Under the pieces are notes generated by a model that saw only the letters and a list, made by a program, of their open reading frames with translations, did no database searches and was not told the DNA's origin. Of a stretch of DNA of 64,000 nucleotides, positions 1-8,339 are shown piece by piece. The stretch is taken from assembly GCF_030371825.1 (NCBI RefSeq), contig NZ_JAUDDM010000001.1; one strand, written 5' to 3'. Source of the stretch: Collinsella sp944321445 (lineage in GTDB: Bacteria > Actinomycetota > Coriobacteriia > Coriobacteriales > Coriobacteriaceae). Made by a program: the position numbers and the translations under genes. How positions within the stretch are numbered: the stretch's first letter is position 1; each line of letters starts with the position of its first letter.

Positions 1-1
1 C

Positions 2-340
2 CGTCGCGCGAAGGCGGAGAACTACGATAAGATCTACCGCTCGAGCGGCATCGAGGGCGAGCGCGCCGAGGTGCTGGGACGCGCCTTTAGCCTCATGTAC
101 GAACATTTTCTGGGCGATTTGAAGGCGCGTGACGAATCGAGTTATATCTTCCGGCACCACATACGGCGCATCGAGCAAGGTCTTGCCCACTATGGACGCC
201 GCTACGCATGGGAAGACGACCTCGATCAGACCGTGGTGGACTATATCGCGAGCATGAGCGACGGGTATTTCACCGAACTCGCCACGAAGCTGTTCCCCGA
301 GATTCGTTTTCCGCAGCGCACCTATATCAACGAGTGCTAA
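2..340 (+). CDS. HD-domain phosphohydrolase, dGTPase-like (C-terminal part)
   Basis: The reading frame is open from the window edge, so only the last ~112 residues are seen and the gene starts upstream. The visible part is helical, and its end (VVDYIASMSDGYF, then LATKLFPE) resembles the C-terminal helix of deoxyguanosinetriphosphate triphosphohydrolase-like HD proteins, which have a D-Y-I-A-x-M-[TS]-D-x-Y/F pattern there. The metal-binding H...HD motifs would lie outside the window, so the dNTPase role is inferred from the tail alone. rarA follows after 44 bp on the same strand. Any other helical HD-superfamily hydrolase remains possible. Confidence 0.5.
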   Translation, partial: RRAKAENYDKIYRSSGIEGERAEVLGRAFSLMYEHFLGDLKARDESSYIFRHHIRRIEQGLAHYGRRYAWEDDLDQTVVDYIASMSDGYFTELATKLFPEIRFPQRTYINEC

Positions 341-384
341 GCTAATCGCCCGCGTACGAACAGCCGTGTGAGCAAAGGGGTCCT

Positions 385-1752
385 ATGGAGACGTTGTTCA
401 GTGAAAGCGAGAACGCCAAGCGCTTGAGCTATGCTCCGCTTGCCGTGCGCATGCGCCCGCGCGACCTCGACGAATATGTGGGTCAGCAAAAGGCTGTGGG
501 CCCCGATTCCTGGTTGCGTCGTGCTATCGAACACGACGTGCTCTCAAGCGTCATCCTGTACGGCCCAGCTGGAACGGGCAAGACCACGCTTGCCCACATC
601 ATCGCTGCCCATACGCGCAGCGAGTTCGTCGAGGTGTCCGCCGTAACCGGAACGGTCAAGGACCTGCGTCGCGAGATCGAGGAGGCCTCACGCAGGCTCA
701 TGGCATTTGGGCGGCGCACGATCCTGTTCATCGACGAGATTCATCGTTTTTCTCGTTCCCAGCAAGATGCGCTGCTTCATGCGGTCGAGAACCGCACCGT
801 CATCATGATCGGCGCGACAACCGAGAACCCATATTTCGAGGTCAACTCGGCGCTGCTCTCGCGCAGCCGCGTGGTCGAGCTCGAGCACCTGTCCGATGAG
901 GACATCGCCGTACTCGTCCGGCGCGCCTTGGAGGATGAACGGGGCCTCAACGGAAGGTTTACGGCTGACGATGAAGTTGTCGCCTCGATTTGCACGCTGG
1001 CGGCGGGGGACGCACGCAGCGCGCTCACGACGCTTGAGCTTGCAAGTGAGATTGCGTTGACGCGCCCCGATTCCGATGCCGCCATCAACGCCGGAGAGCC
1101 CCTTGCCCTGACGATCGATGACGTCCACATGGCAAACCCGCGCCGTGGCCTTTCGTACGACAAAAACGGCGATATGCATTACGACATCATCTCGGCGTTC
1201 ATCAAGTCCATGCGCGGCAGCGACCCCGATGCCACGGTGTATTGGCTCGCGCGCATGATCGATTCGGGTGAGGACCCTAAGTTCATAGCGCGCCGCATCA
1301 TGATACAGGCCTCTGAAGACATCGGTAACGCCGACCCTCAGGCATTCCTCATCGCCGAGGCCGCATTCAAGGCTGCCGAGGTCATCGGGTATCCCGAGTG
1401 CCGCATCAACTTGGCGCAAGCGGCGCTCTACAACGCTTTGGCCCCTAAGAGCAACGCCTGCGAGGCTGCGATCGATGCTGCGCTTGCCGACGTCCGCACG
1501 AGCGGCCAGCGCGAGGTGCCTGCGCATCTTCGCGACCGACACCGTCCGGGTTCCGATTCCTACGGACCTTACCTGTATCCACATGATTATCCAAGCGGCT
1601 GGGTGGAGCAACAGTATCTTCCCAACGGTCTTTCGCGCGGGGCGTTTTGGAAGCCCGCGGGGCGGGGATGGGAGGAATGGCGCTACGAGCAATCCGAACG
1701 CGATCGCACGGGAAAATCGCCCGAGGCACATGATCCCGAGGATGTTCAGTAG
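385..1752 (+). CDS. rarA: Replication-associated recombination protein A (RarA/MgsA AAA+ ATPase)
   Basis: Protein of 455 aa, the usual length for RarA. It belongs to the clamp-loader-like AAA+ family that acts at stalled replication forks. Walker A GPAGTGKT lies near residues 60-67 and Walker B LFIDEIHR near 114-121. A sensor-1 region (GATTENPYF) and the conserved C-terminal tetramerisation part follow (YDKNGDMHYDIISAFIKSMRGSD, with a GNADP stretch). The N-terminal MRPRDLDEYVGQ motif is diagnostic of the family. The start is ATG after an AAAGGGG-type ribosome site. A 146-bp gap follows before the next gene. Confidence 0.93.
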   Translation: METLFSESENAKRLSYAPLAVRMRPRDLDEYVGQQKAVGPDSWLRRAIEHDVLSSVILYGPAGTGKTTLAHIIAAHTRSEFVEVSAVTGTVKDLRREIEEASRRLMAFGRRTILFIDEIHRFSRSQQDALLHAVENRTVIMIGATTENPYFEVNSALLSRSRVVELEHLSDEDIAVLVRRALEDERGLNGRFTADDEVVASICTLAAGDARSALTTLELASEIALTRPDSDAAINAGEPLALTIDDVHMANPRRGLSYDKNGDMHYDIISAFIKSMRGSDPDATVYWLARMIDSGEDPKFIARRIMIQASEDIGNADPQAFLIAEAAFKAAEVIGYPECRINLAQAALYNALAPKSNACEAAIDAALADVRTSGQREVPAHLRDRHRPGSDSYGPYLYPHDYPSGWVEQQYLPNGLSRGAFWKPAGRGWEEWRYEQSERDRTGKSPEAHDPEDVQ

Positions 1753-1898
1753 CGCTCGAGGCAAACGTGGTGTTTGCATCGGCACGGTTGTGGGCGAACC
1801 TTTTTTGGCATGAGACCGCGTGCTACGGGTAGTATGGAAGAAGCGTTGTGTTTTGCGAACATGCGCTATACGAACATTCAACCTCGTCAGGAGGCACC

Positions 1899-2531
1899 AT
1901 GGATCCGCTCCAGATCGTTTTGATCGTTCTTGCGCTCGTTGCCATATGGGCGGTTATTGAGCTTGCGCTCGTGCTGCGCCGTGCGCGGTCAACGGTTGAC
2001 TCGCTCGATAAGACCGTTGGCAGCATCAACGACACCATTGCGCAAACGAAGCCCGTCATTGAGCATCTCGACGAGACACTGACCGATGTGAAGCCTGTCA
2101 TGGCCAAGCTGGATGCATCCCTCGAGGAGCTTCAGCCCGCCCTGACCCAGGTGGAGCCGCTCCTTCGCCAGGGCTCCATCGCTGTTGAGGCGCTCTCCGC
2201 CGACCTCATCGAGGTCAACGGCGTGCTCCGCGATGTCTCCGAGGTGACCGGAAGCATGTCGTCTGCGTCCGGAGCCGTTTCCGGTATCGCGTCTGCCGCC
2301 TCGGAGAAAGTCCAGCGCTTGCTCAATCGCCATCGTGAAGAGAACACGACGGGGGAGCGCACCCTTACCGAGGCCACGGAAGCCGATGTGCCTGAAGAGC
2401 CTCAGGGCGAGTCCGAAGTGCCTGCACAGGCCGATGAAAATCAGGGGGCGCACAACGGGCATCCCTCTCGTAGCTACTACACGTATGGCGCTAAGCCGGC
2501 AGATTCCGTACAGGAGGGCAGCGATGACTAA
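1899..2531 (+). CDS. DUF948-type membrane-anchored coiled-coil protein
   Basis: Protein of 210 aa starting at ATG 1899, eight bases after a CAGGAGG ribosome site; longer upstream frames lack one. One hydrophobic segment at residues ~3-25 is followed by a long amphipathic stretch with repeated LDxTL / VKPVMAKLDASLEEL patterns, then an acidic Glu/Pro-rich tail. This is the layout of DUF948 proteins, which are often found beside general-stress sigma genes in Gram-positives. The molecular role is unknown. The gene overlaps the next by 8 bp and heads the anti-sigma/sigma operon, so a stress or envelope role is inferred from context only. Confidence 0.7.
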   Translation: MDPLQIVLIVLALVAIWAVIELALVLRRARSTVDSLDKTVGSINDTIAQTKPVIEHLDETLTDVKPVMAKLDASLEELQPALTQVEPLLRQGSIAVEALSADLIEVNGVLRDVSEVTGSMSSASGAVSGIASAASEKVQRLLNRHREENTTGERTLTEATEADVPEEPQGESEVPAQADENQGAHNGHPSRSYYTYGAKPADSVQEGSDD

Positions 2532-2904
2532 CGCATCCCATTCCATTAGCCTGAGTGTTTCGGCTGACCCGCGTCTTGCTCGCCTGGTACGTATGACGGC
2601 CGCAAATGTGGCTATGCTGAGCTCCATGTCTGTCGATCGCGTCGAGGATATTCGCATGGCGGCAGAAGAGGCTTTCATCTATGCCTGCTCCGTACGGCCT
2701 TCGCGCGAGCTCCCCATCCGATTCGATGTCGATGCGCAGCAGGTTTGCATGACGTTTGAGCTTGGCGACTTTGATTTTGATGACGCGGGCTCCGCTTCCG
2801 AGACGGCAGCGTATGCAGACCTTATTCTTGGCGCCGTGTGCGATTCGTACGAGAAGCGATCCGCACCCTCCGCGCTTTCCCTCACCTTGAAAGCAGATGT
2901 GTAA
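2524..2904 (+). CDS. RsbW-like anti-sigma factor with degenerate ATP-binding fold
   Basis: Protein of 126 aa, RsbW/SpoIIAB size. VDRVEDIRMAAEEAF aligns with the helix carrying the N-box of the Bergerat (HATPase_c_2) fold. The key Asn of the N-box (EAxxN) is replaced by Tyr (EAFIY). The DxGxGFD box reads ELGDFDFDD, and the GLGL lid reads YADL. RsbW kinases hold their sigma factor and phosphorylate an anti-anti-sigma using those boxes, so this copy probably binds without kinase activity. It overlaps the gene before it by 8 bp and shares a TAATG junction with the sigma gene after it. The sigma partner is inferred from this coupling. Confidence 0.65.
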   Translation: MTNASHSISLSVSADPRLARLVRMTAANVAMLSSMSVDRVEDIRMAAEEAFIYACSVRPSRELPIRFDVDAQQVCMTFELGDFDFDDAGSASETAAYADLILGAVCDSYEKRSAPSALSLTLKADV

Positions 2905-3695
2905 TGGCAGAAAAGACCGCTTCGGGCAAGGCGGCATGGGATAAAGAGAAGACGCACGAGCTGTTTCTTCGCTACAAAGAGCACGGCGATATGGATGCGC
3001 GCGAGAAACTCGTTATGTCCCATCTGAACCTTGTCCGGTTCCTCGCTAATAAATTCAAGAATCGCGGTGAGCCGCTCGATGACCTTATGCAAGTTGGTTA
3101 TCTAGGCTTGCTGAAAGCGATCGATCGCTTTGATCCCGACCGTGGGCTCGAGTTCACCACGTATGCCACGCCCACCATTTTGGGTGAGATCAAGCGTCAC
3201 TTCCGCGACAAGGGGTGGAGCGTTCGCGTGCCGCGTCGTCTTCAAGAGCTTTCCGCCAAGGTGAATCAGGCAACCGATACGCTCACCACGCAGCTTCAGC
3301 GTTCACCCACCGTCGAGGAAATCTCCGATTACCTTGGCGTTTCGGCGGACGAAGTGCTCGAGGCCATGGAATCATCGTCTGCGTACTCATCCGTACCGCT
3401 GGAGGCCCCTGGTAGCACGGATTCCGAGGACACTCCATCGGTTCTTGATCGGTATGCCGATGAAGACAGTGCGCTCACCTTCACCGATGACCGCTTGGTT
3501 ATCGAAGAGGCGCTCAAGGGCTTCTCGCCTCGCGAGCGCGAGGTGATCGAGATGCGCTTCGTCAAGGGTATGACGCAGATCGAGATCGCCGAGAAGCTCG
3601 GCGTGTCCCAGGTGCAGGTTTCGCGCCTGCTGCGCCGCACGCTGAAAAAGATTCAGGACAAGATCGATCCCGAAGGAGTCATGGGGAAGCGATGA
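2904..3695 (+). CDS. SigB/SigF/SigG-family RNA polymerase sigma factor
   Basis: Protein of 263 aa with all parts of a sigma-70 group 3 factor. Region 2 includes NLVRFLANKFKNRGEPLDDL, then VGYLGLLKAIDRFDP and the -10-reading FTTYATPTILGEIKRHFRD. Region 3 contains SPTVEEISDYLGVS. Region 4 has the helix-turn-helix IEIAEKLGVSQVQVSRLLRR near the C terminus. The start ATG overlaps the stop of the anti-sigma-like gene, which is the normal rsbW-sigB coupling. No anti-anti-sigma gene is nearby. Its own target promoters were not identified. The exact orthologue (SigB versus SigF) cannot be fixed from sequence alone. Confidence 0.88.
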   Translation: MAEKTASGKAAWDKEKTHELFLRYKEHGDMDAREKLVMSHLNLVRFLANKFKNRGEPLDDLMQVGYLGLLKAIDRFDPDRGLEFTTYATPTILGEIKRHFRDKGWSVRVPRRLQELSAKVNQATDTLTTQLQRSPTVEEISDYLGVSADEVLEAMESSSAYSSVPLEAPGSTDSEDTPSVLDRYADEDSALTFTDDRLVIEEALKGFSPREREVIEMRFVKGMTQIEIAEKLGVSQVQVSRLLRRTLKKIQDKIDPEGVMGKR

Positions 3696-5116
3696 CCGCT
3701 CAGACCAACCCGGGGCACCGCGTCGACCGGAGCCTCCGCGATACCAAGCTCATGACCCTGCGCATCTGGTCGGTGGTGGGAGTTCTCATCATCGGTGCGA
3801 TGCTGCTGAACGTTGTCGGGGTGCTCGCCCCGGTGGTGGTTTTTTTGGCGGTCGGCTCACTCATAGCCTTCGTCGAGGCGCCCATCGTCAACGCGCTCGA
3901 GCACAAGGGCGTGCCGCGCAGCATCGGCGCCCTCGTAGGCCTCATCGTGGTCATCGCCGTCATCGCGCTGCTCATCACGATGCTGCTGCCCATGTTCATT
4001 GATCAGTTCGTCGACGTCTTGAACCAGATGCCGCGCTACTTCTCGTCGCTTTCGATCATGATCCAGGACCTCATGAGCAACTTCCGCTCGCTCACCACGA
4101 GCGATATGTTCAGCGGCTTGAACGATCTGCTGCTCTCGCTGCAACACACCGCCACGACATTCGTGACCGACCTTGCGGCCAACTTGGGGCGCGGCGTCAT
4201 GCCTGCCATCAGCAGCTTTGCCAACACGATGTTCATCGTGTTCTTGGGACTTGTCCTTGCATACTGGCTTGCATGCGATTACCCCAAGATCCACGGTGAG
4301 ATCGGCTTTGCGTTAGGGGAGAGCAAAGAGGACGATTACCGCTTCATCGTCGCCATTCTTTCGCGCTCTGTGGGCGGCTACATGCGCAGCATGATCATCA
4401 CGTCGGTCATCAACGGCGTGCTCGTGTTCGTCGGTCTGCTTATCGCAAGGCATCCGTATGCCGGTCTCATGGGTGTGCTTACGGGCATCTTCCACCTCAT
4501 CCCCGTTATCGGTCCCTGGTTCTCGGCGCTTATCGCGGTCGTCATCGCGCTGTTCTATGGCCCCGCTCTCGCCATCTGGACGCTTGTGATCGTCGTCATC
4601 GCGCAAAACCTTACCGACAACGTCTTGAGCCCCAAGGTCATGCAATCCACCGTCCAGGTGCATCCCGCCATGAGCCTTGTCGCCATCGTCATCGGCTCGT
4701 CACTCATGGGGCCGCTCGGCATGGTCGTCGCCATTCCCCTGTGCGCTGCATTGAAGGGCTTGTTCATCTTCTATTTCGAGAAGAGTACGAAGCGTCAGCT
4801 CGTTGACTACCACGGTGCCATCTTCCGCGGCACGCCGTATCGCGACGAGGCGGGAAACCCCGTCCCGGCCTTCGATGCGCTGGGCGATGACAGCTTTGTG
4901 GCCGACTCCGAGCTGCTCACCGACGACGTGGTGCCCGATGCCACGGCGGTTCCCAAGCCGGAGCTCGAGAACCCCTGGGTTAAGCTCCCGAGCATCGACG
5001 CGAACGCAGCAAGCCTGTTTCGGATTCCCTTTGCCGGCGGCGATGCGACGAACGCCACCAAAGACGATCAGAACCCCGAGGACGCTGCTCCCGATGATGA
5101 GCGGGACGCCTCGTAG
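3692..5116 (+). CDS. AI-2E family transporter (PerM/TqsA-like permease)
   Basis: Protein of 474 aa overlapping the sigma gene by 4 bp (ATGA), so translationally coupled. It has about eight hydrophobic segments between residues ~20 and ~375, with a soluble stretch (FIDQFVDVLNQMPRYFSSLS) after the third. The conserved late part PVIGPWFSALIAVVIALFYG ... NLTDNVLSPKVMQ and HPAMSLVAIVIG is the family signature. The last ~95 residues are a polar, acidic cytoplasmic tail not typical of the family core. Members include autoinducer-2 exporters and Na+/H+ antiporters, so the substrate cannot be assigned. Operon membership suggests regulation with the stress sigma factor. Confidence 0.8.
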   Translation: MTAQTNPGHRVDRSLRDTKLMTLRIWSVVGVLIIGAMLLNVVGVLAPVVVFLAVGSLIAFVEAPIVNALEHKGVPRSIGALVGLIVVIAVIALLITMLLPMFIDQFVDVLNQMPRYFSSLSIMIQDLMSNFRSLTTSDMFSGLNDLLLSLQHTATTFVTDLAANLGRGVMPAISSFANTMFIVFLGLVLAYWLACDYPKIHGEIGFALGESKEDDYRFIVAILSRSVGGYMRSMIITSVINGVLVFVGLLIARHPYAGLMGVLTGIFHLIPVIGPWFSALIAVVIALFYGPALAIWTLVIVVIAQNLTDNVLSPKVMQSTVQVHPAMSLVAIVIGSSLMGPLGMVVAIPLCAALKGLFIFYFEKSTKRQLVDYHGAIFRGTPYRDEAGNPVPAFDALGDDSFVADSELLTDDVVPDATAVPKPELENPWVKLPSIDANAASLFRIPFAGGDATNATKDDQNPEDAAPDDERDAS

Positions 5117-5243
5117 CTCGCACGCGCTTCGTGCATCTGCATATACCGTGCTGCCCGCTCAATGCGACATCGCTTGCGCGCAAGGTCTGCTATCCTAGGT
5201 GCGTTTACGCCTGTCTTATGCACAGAACCTAGGAGATAGCCAC

Positions 5244-7901
5244 ATGAGTGCTGAACACCCGACCATGACCACCGCGGAGATTCGCTCTTCGTTCCTGAAG
5301 TTTTTCGAGGATCGCGGCTGCAAGCTGTTCCCCAGCTCCTCGCTTGTGCCCGACGACCCGTCGCTTCTGCTCGCCAACGCGGGCATGAACCAGTTCAAGC
5401 AGTACTACCAGGGCAAAAAAACCATGCACGAGATCGGTGCTACCTCGTGCCAGAAGTGCGTCCGCACGAACGACATCGACATCATCGGCTGTGACGGTCG
5501 TCACGCCTCGTTCTTCGAGATGCTCGGCAACTTCTCCTTCGGCGGCGTGTCGAAGGAGCAGGCCTGCGCTTGGGCGCTCGAGCTCTCCACGCAGGTGTTC
5601 AAGCTGCCCATCGAGCGCCTGTACTTCACCGTCTTCACCGATGACGATGAGACCTATGACATCTGGCGCTCGCTCGGTGTCGAGGAGAGCCACATCTCCC
5701 GTCTGGGCGAAGACGATAACTTCTGGGCGGCCGGTCCCACCGGTCCGTGCGGCCCGTGCTCCGAGATCTACTACGACATGGGCGAAGACGTCGGCTGCGG
5801 CCGTCCCGACTGCGCTCCCGGCTGCGATTGCGACCGCTTCCTTGAGTACTGGAACCTCGTGTTCACGCAGTTCGACCGCCAGGAGGACGGCTCCATGCCC
5901 GAGCTGCCCCATCGCAACCTCGACACCGGTATGGGCCTTGAGCGCATGAGCGCGATCATGCAGGGCAAGACCTCGTTTTTCGACAGCGACATCATGCAGG
6001 GCCTCATCCGCTTGGGCGAGGAGATCTCCGGCGTGTCCTATGTGAGCGATGACTATGAGGGGCCGAGCCGAAGCCTGCGCATTATCGCCGACCACGCGCG
6101 CTCGGTCGACTTCATGATTTCCGACGGCATTCTGCCGGGTAACGAGGGTCGCGGCTACGTGCTGCGCCGCCTGCTGCGCCGTGCCGTCTTCCACGGCCGC
6201 CTGCTGGGCGTCGAGGGCCCGTTCCTCGTGCGCTTCATCGAGCGCGTCAACGAGCTCATGGGCGATGCCTATCCTGAGCTCACCAAGAACGTCGAGCTCG
6301 TGCGCGGCATCGTCAAGGCCGAGGAAGAGCGTTTCTCCACGACGCTCGACAACGGCCGCGTGTACCTCGACGAGGCGCTTGCCAAGCTCGGCGATGGCGA
6401 GGTGCTCGACGGCGCGTCTGCCTTCATGCTGCACGACACCTTCGGATTCCCCATCGACCTGACCGTCGAGATCGCCGGTGGTGCAGGCCACGATGTCGAT
6501 ATCGAGGGCTTCAACCGTGAAATGGAGGCGCAACGCGAGCGCGCTCGCGCCAACGTCAAGGGCGACGCCTGGGGCACCTTCAGCGATGTGTGGGTCGAGC
6601 TCACCGATACGATTGCCGCCACCGAGTTCATCGGCTATGACGCCAACAGCGTCGACGACGCTCGCGTCCTTGCTATCGTTGCCAACGGCGAGCAGGTCTC
6701 GCACGCCGATGCTGGCCAGGAGGTCGACATCGTGCTCGATCGCACGCCGTTCTACGCCGAGATGGGCGGTCAGGTCGGCGACACCGGCTCGCTTGCGACG
6801 GCTGCTTCCGCCATGCACGTCACCGATACGCGTGCGCACCACGGCCTCTATGCGCATCACGGCGTGATCGGTGAGGGCACGGTTTCCGTGGGCGATACGG
6901 TATTTGCCGCCATCGATATCCGCCGCCGCGAGCTCATCCGTCGCAACCACACGGCGACGCACCTGCTGGACGCCGCGCTCAAGCAGGTTCTGGGCAGCCA
7001 CGTGAACCAAGCCGGCTCCCAGCTCGATGAGCACCGCTTGCGCTTCGACTTCACACATTTCGAGGCCGTCACGACCGATGAGCTCAAGCGCATCGAGAGC
7101 ATCGTGAACGACCAGATTTTCGCTTCTAAGCCCATCGTGACCCGTGTCATGGGTATCGATGAGGCCAAGGCGTCCGGCGCCGTCGCCCTGTTCGGCGAGA
7201 AGTACGGCGACGTTGTGCGCGTTGTGTCCGTGGGCGAGGAGGACCAGCCGTTCTCCCGCGAGCTCTGCGGCGGCACGCATGCGCGCAACACGGCCGAGAT
7301 CGGTCTGTTCCGCATCGTCTCTGAGTCCTCCACCGGCTCGAACGTTCGCCGCATCGAAGCGGTGACGAGCATGGGCGCCATGGAGTACCTCGAGGGCAAG
7401 GAGCGTGCGCTCGCCAGCGCCGCGGCCGCACTCAAGTGCCGCGACGACGAGGTATGCGACCGCATCGCCTCGCTGCAGCAGAACCTGCACGACGCCAACC
7501 AGAAGCTCAAGGCTGCCCTTACGGGCGGCTCTTCCGATGCTATCGCTCAGGCTGTTCAGGGCGCCGTCGACACCGGTTCGTACAAGGTCGTTATCGCTCA
7601 GCTTGCCGGCCTCGAGGGCTCCGAGCTCCGCAGCGTGTGGGATACCGTTCGCTCCAAGGTTGACGGCCCGGTCGCTTGCGTGCTTGCGACGGTGACCGAG
7701 AAGGGCACGCCTGCGCTGCTGGCAGCCGCCACTGACGATGCGGTCGCAGCCGGGTTCAAGGCTGGTGACGTCATCAAGACCATCGCTCCGCATGTCGATG
7801 GCCGCGGCGGCGGTCGCCCGGCCATGGCCCAGGCCGGCGGTAAGGACGCTTCGGGCATCCCCGCCGCGCTCGATGCCGCCCGCGCGCACCTGGGACTCTA
7901 A
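5244..7901 (+). CDS. alaS: Alanyl-tRNA synthetase
   Basis: Protein of 885 aa that charges tRNA-Ala. The ATG at 5244 follows an AGGAG site by eight bases; the upstream in-frame GTG/TTG codons lack one. The class II catalytic core has GRHASFFEMLGNFSFGG and the motif 3 region GMGLERM. The editing domain carries HTATHLLDAAL (HxxxH) and the zinc ligands of CGGTHARNT. The C-Ala/DHHA1 tail ends in the glycine-rich GRGGGRPAMAQAGG. The full domain set is present with no frameshift. ruvX starts 3 bp after the stop, so alaS-ruvX-mltG-yqeG form one transcription unit. Confidence 0.97.
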   Translation: MSAEHPTMTTAEIRSSFLKFFEDRGCKLFPSSSLVPDDPSLLLANAGMNQFKQYYQGKKTMHEIGATSCQKCVRTNDIDIIGCDGRHASFFEMLGNFSFGGVSKEQACAWALELSTQVFKLPIERLYFTVFTDDDETYDIWRSLGVEESHISRLGEDDNFWAAGPTGPCGPCSEIYYDMGEDVGCGRPDCAPGCDCDRFLEYWNLVFTQFDRQEDGSMPELPHRNLDTGMGLERMSAIMQGKTSFFDSDIMQGLIRLGEEISGVSYVSDDYEGPSRSLRIIADHARSVDFMISDGILPGNEGRGYVLRRLLRRAVFHGRLLGVEGPFLVRFIERVNELMGDAYPELTKNVELVRGIVKAEEERFSTTLDNGRVYLDEALAKLGDGEVLDGASAFMLHDTFGFPIDLTVEIAGGAGHDVDIEGFNREMEAQRERARANVKGDAWGTFSDVWVELTDTIAATEFIGYDANSVDDARVLAIVANGEQVSHADAGQEVDIVLDRTPFYAEMGGQVGDTGSLATAASAMHVTDTRAHHGLYAHHGVIGEGTVSVGDTVFAAIDIRRRELIRRNHTATHLLDAALKQVLGSHVNQAGSQLDEHRLRFDFTHFEAVTTDELKRIESIVNDQIFASKPIVTRVMGIDEAKASGAVALFGEKYGDVVRVVSVGEEDQPFSRELCGGTHARNTAEIGLFRIVSESSTGSNVRRIEAVTSMGAMEYLEGKERALASAAAALKCRDDEVCDRIASLQQNLHDANQKLKAALTGGSSDAIAQAVQGAVDTGSYKVVIAQLAGLEGSELRSVWDTVRSKVDGPVACVLATVTEKGTPALLAAATDDAVAAGFKAGDVIKTIAPHVDGRGGGRPAMAQAGGKDASGIPAALDAARAHLGL

Positions 7902-7904
7902 ACC

Positions 7905-8339
7905 GTGGTCGCGCTCGCGCTCGATATCGGCGAGGTTCGCATCGGCATCGCAGCTTCCGATCGCTCCGGACGGGTCGCCATGCCCGTCAAGGTGCTCCCT
8001 GCCGCCGAGGTCCTTTCCTTGGCGCGGAGCTTCCGGGCGATTGTGGAAGACTACGAGCCGGATGTACTGGTATGCGGCCGTCCTCAAACGCTTTCGGGAG
8101 AGGACGGTCCGCAAGCGCAGCATGTTATGGATGCCGCGCGCTCCATTGCCCAAGTACTCGATGTGCCGCTTGAGTTCACCGATGAACGTCTGAGCTCCCA
8201 GGAGGCCAAGCGCATCCTGCGCGCAGAGGGCCTATCGGAGCGAAAGATGCGCGGTAAGGTCGATATGGTTGCAGCCTCCTTGTTCCTCCAGGCGTGGCTC
8301 GATGCTCAGAAGGGAAACGACGACAGTGCCCAACGCTAA
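7905..8339 (+). CDS. ruvX: RuvX/YqgF family pre-16S rRNA nuclease (Holliday-junction-resolvase fold)
   Basis: Protein of 144 aa, GTG start 3 bp after alaS. The RNase H-like fold begins with ALDIGEVRIGIAASD, where the first Asp is the catalytic metal ligand. The middle strand VCGRPQTLSGEDG and the FTDERLSSQEA segment follow, and the final DMVAASLFLQAWLD supplies the last acidic residue. YqgF trims the 5' end of 16S rRNA in E. coli and the name RuvX comes from its fold; resolvase activity is less certain. alaS-ruvX-mltG is a common Gram-positive order. It overlaps mltG by 14 bp. Confidence 0.92.
   Translation: MVALALDIGEVRIGIAASDRSGRVAMPVKVLPAAEVLSLARSFRAIVEDYEPDVLVCGRPQTLSGEDGPQAQHVMDAARSIAQVLDVPLEFTDERLSSQEAKRILRAEGLSERKMRGKVDMVAASLFLQAWLDAQKGNDDSAQR

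Noticed and set aside
5117..5243. T-box riboswitch upstream of alaS
   Set aside because: The 127 bp lacks the T-box sequence, specifier stem and terminator; it is too short for a full T-box.
5229..8153. A 974-codon open frame antisense to alaS (and similar long antisense frames at 11791-14790 and 55436-57886)
   Set aside because: They mirror strong GC codon bias of real genes on the other strand, contain low-complexity Arg/His/Ala/Val runs and have no domain or ribosome site.
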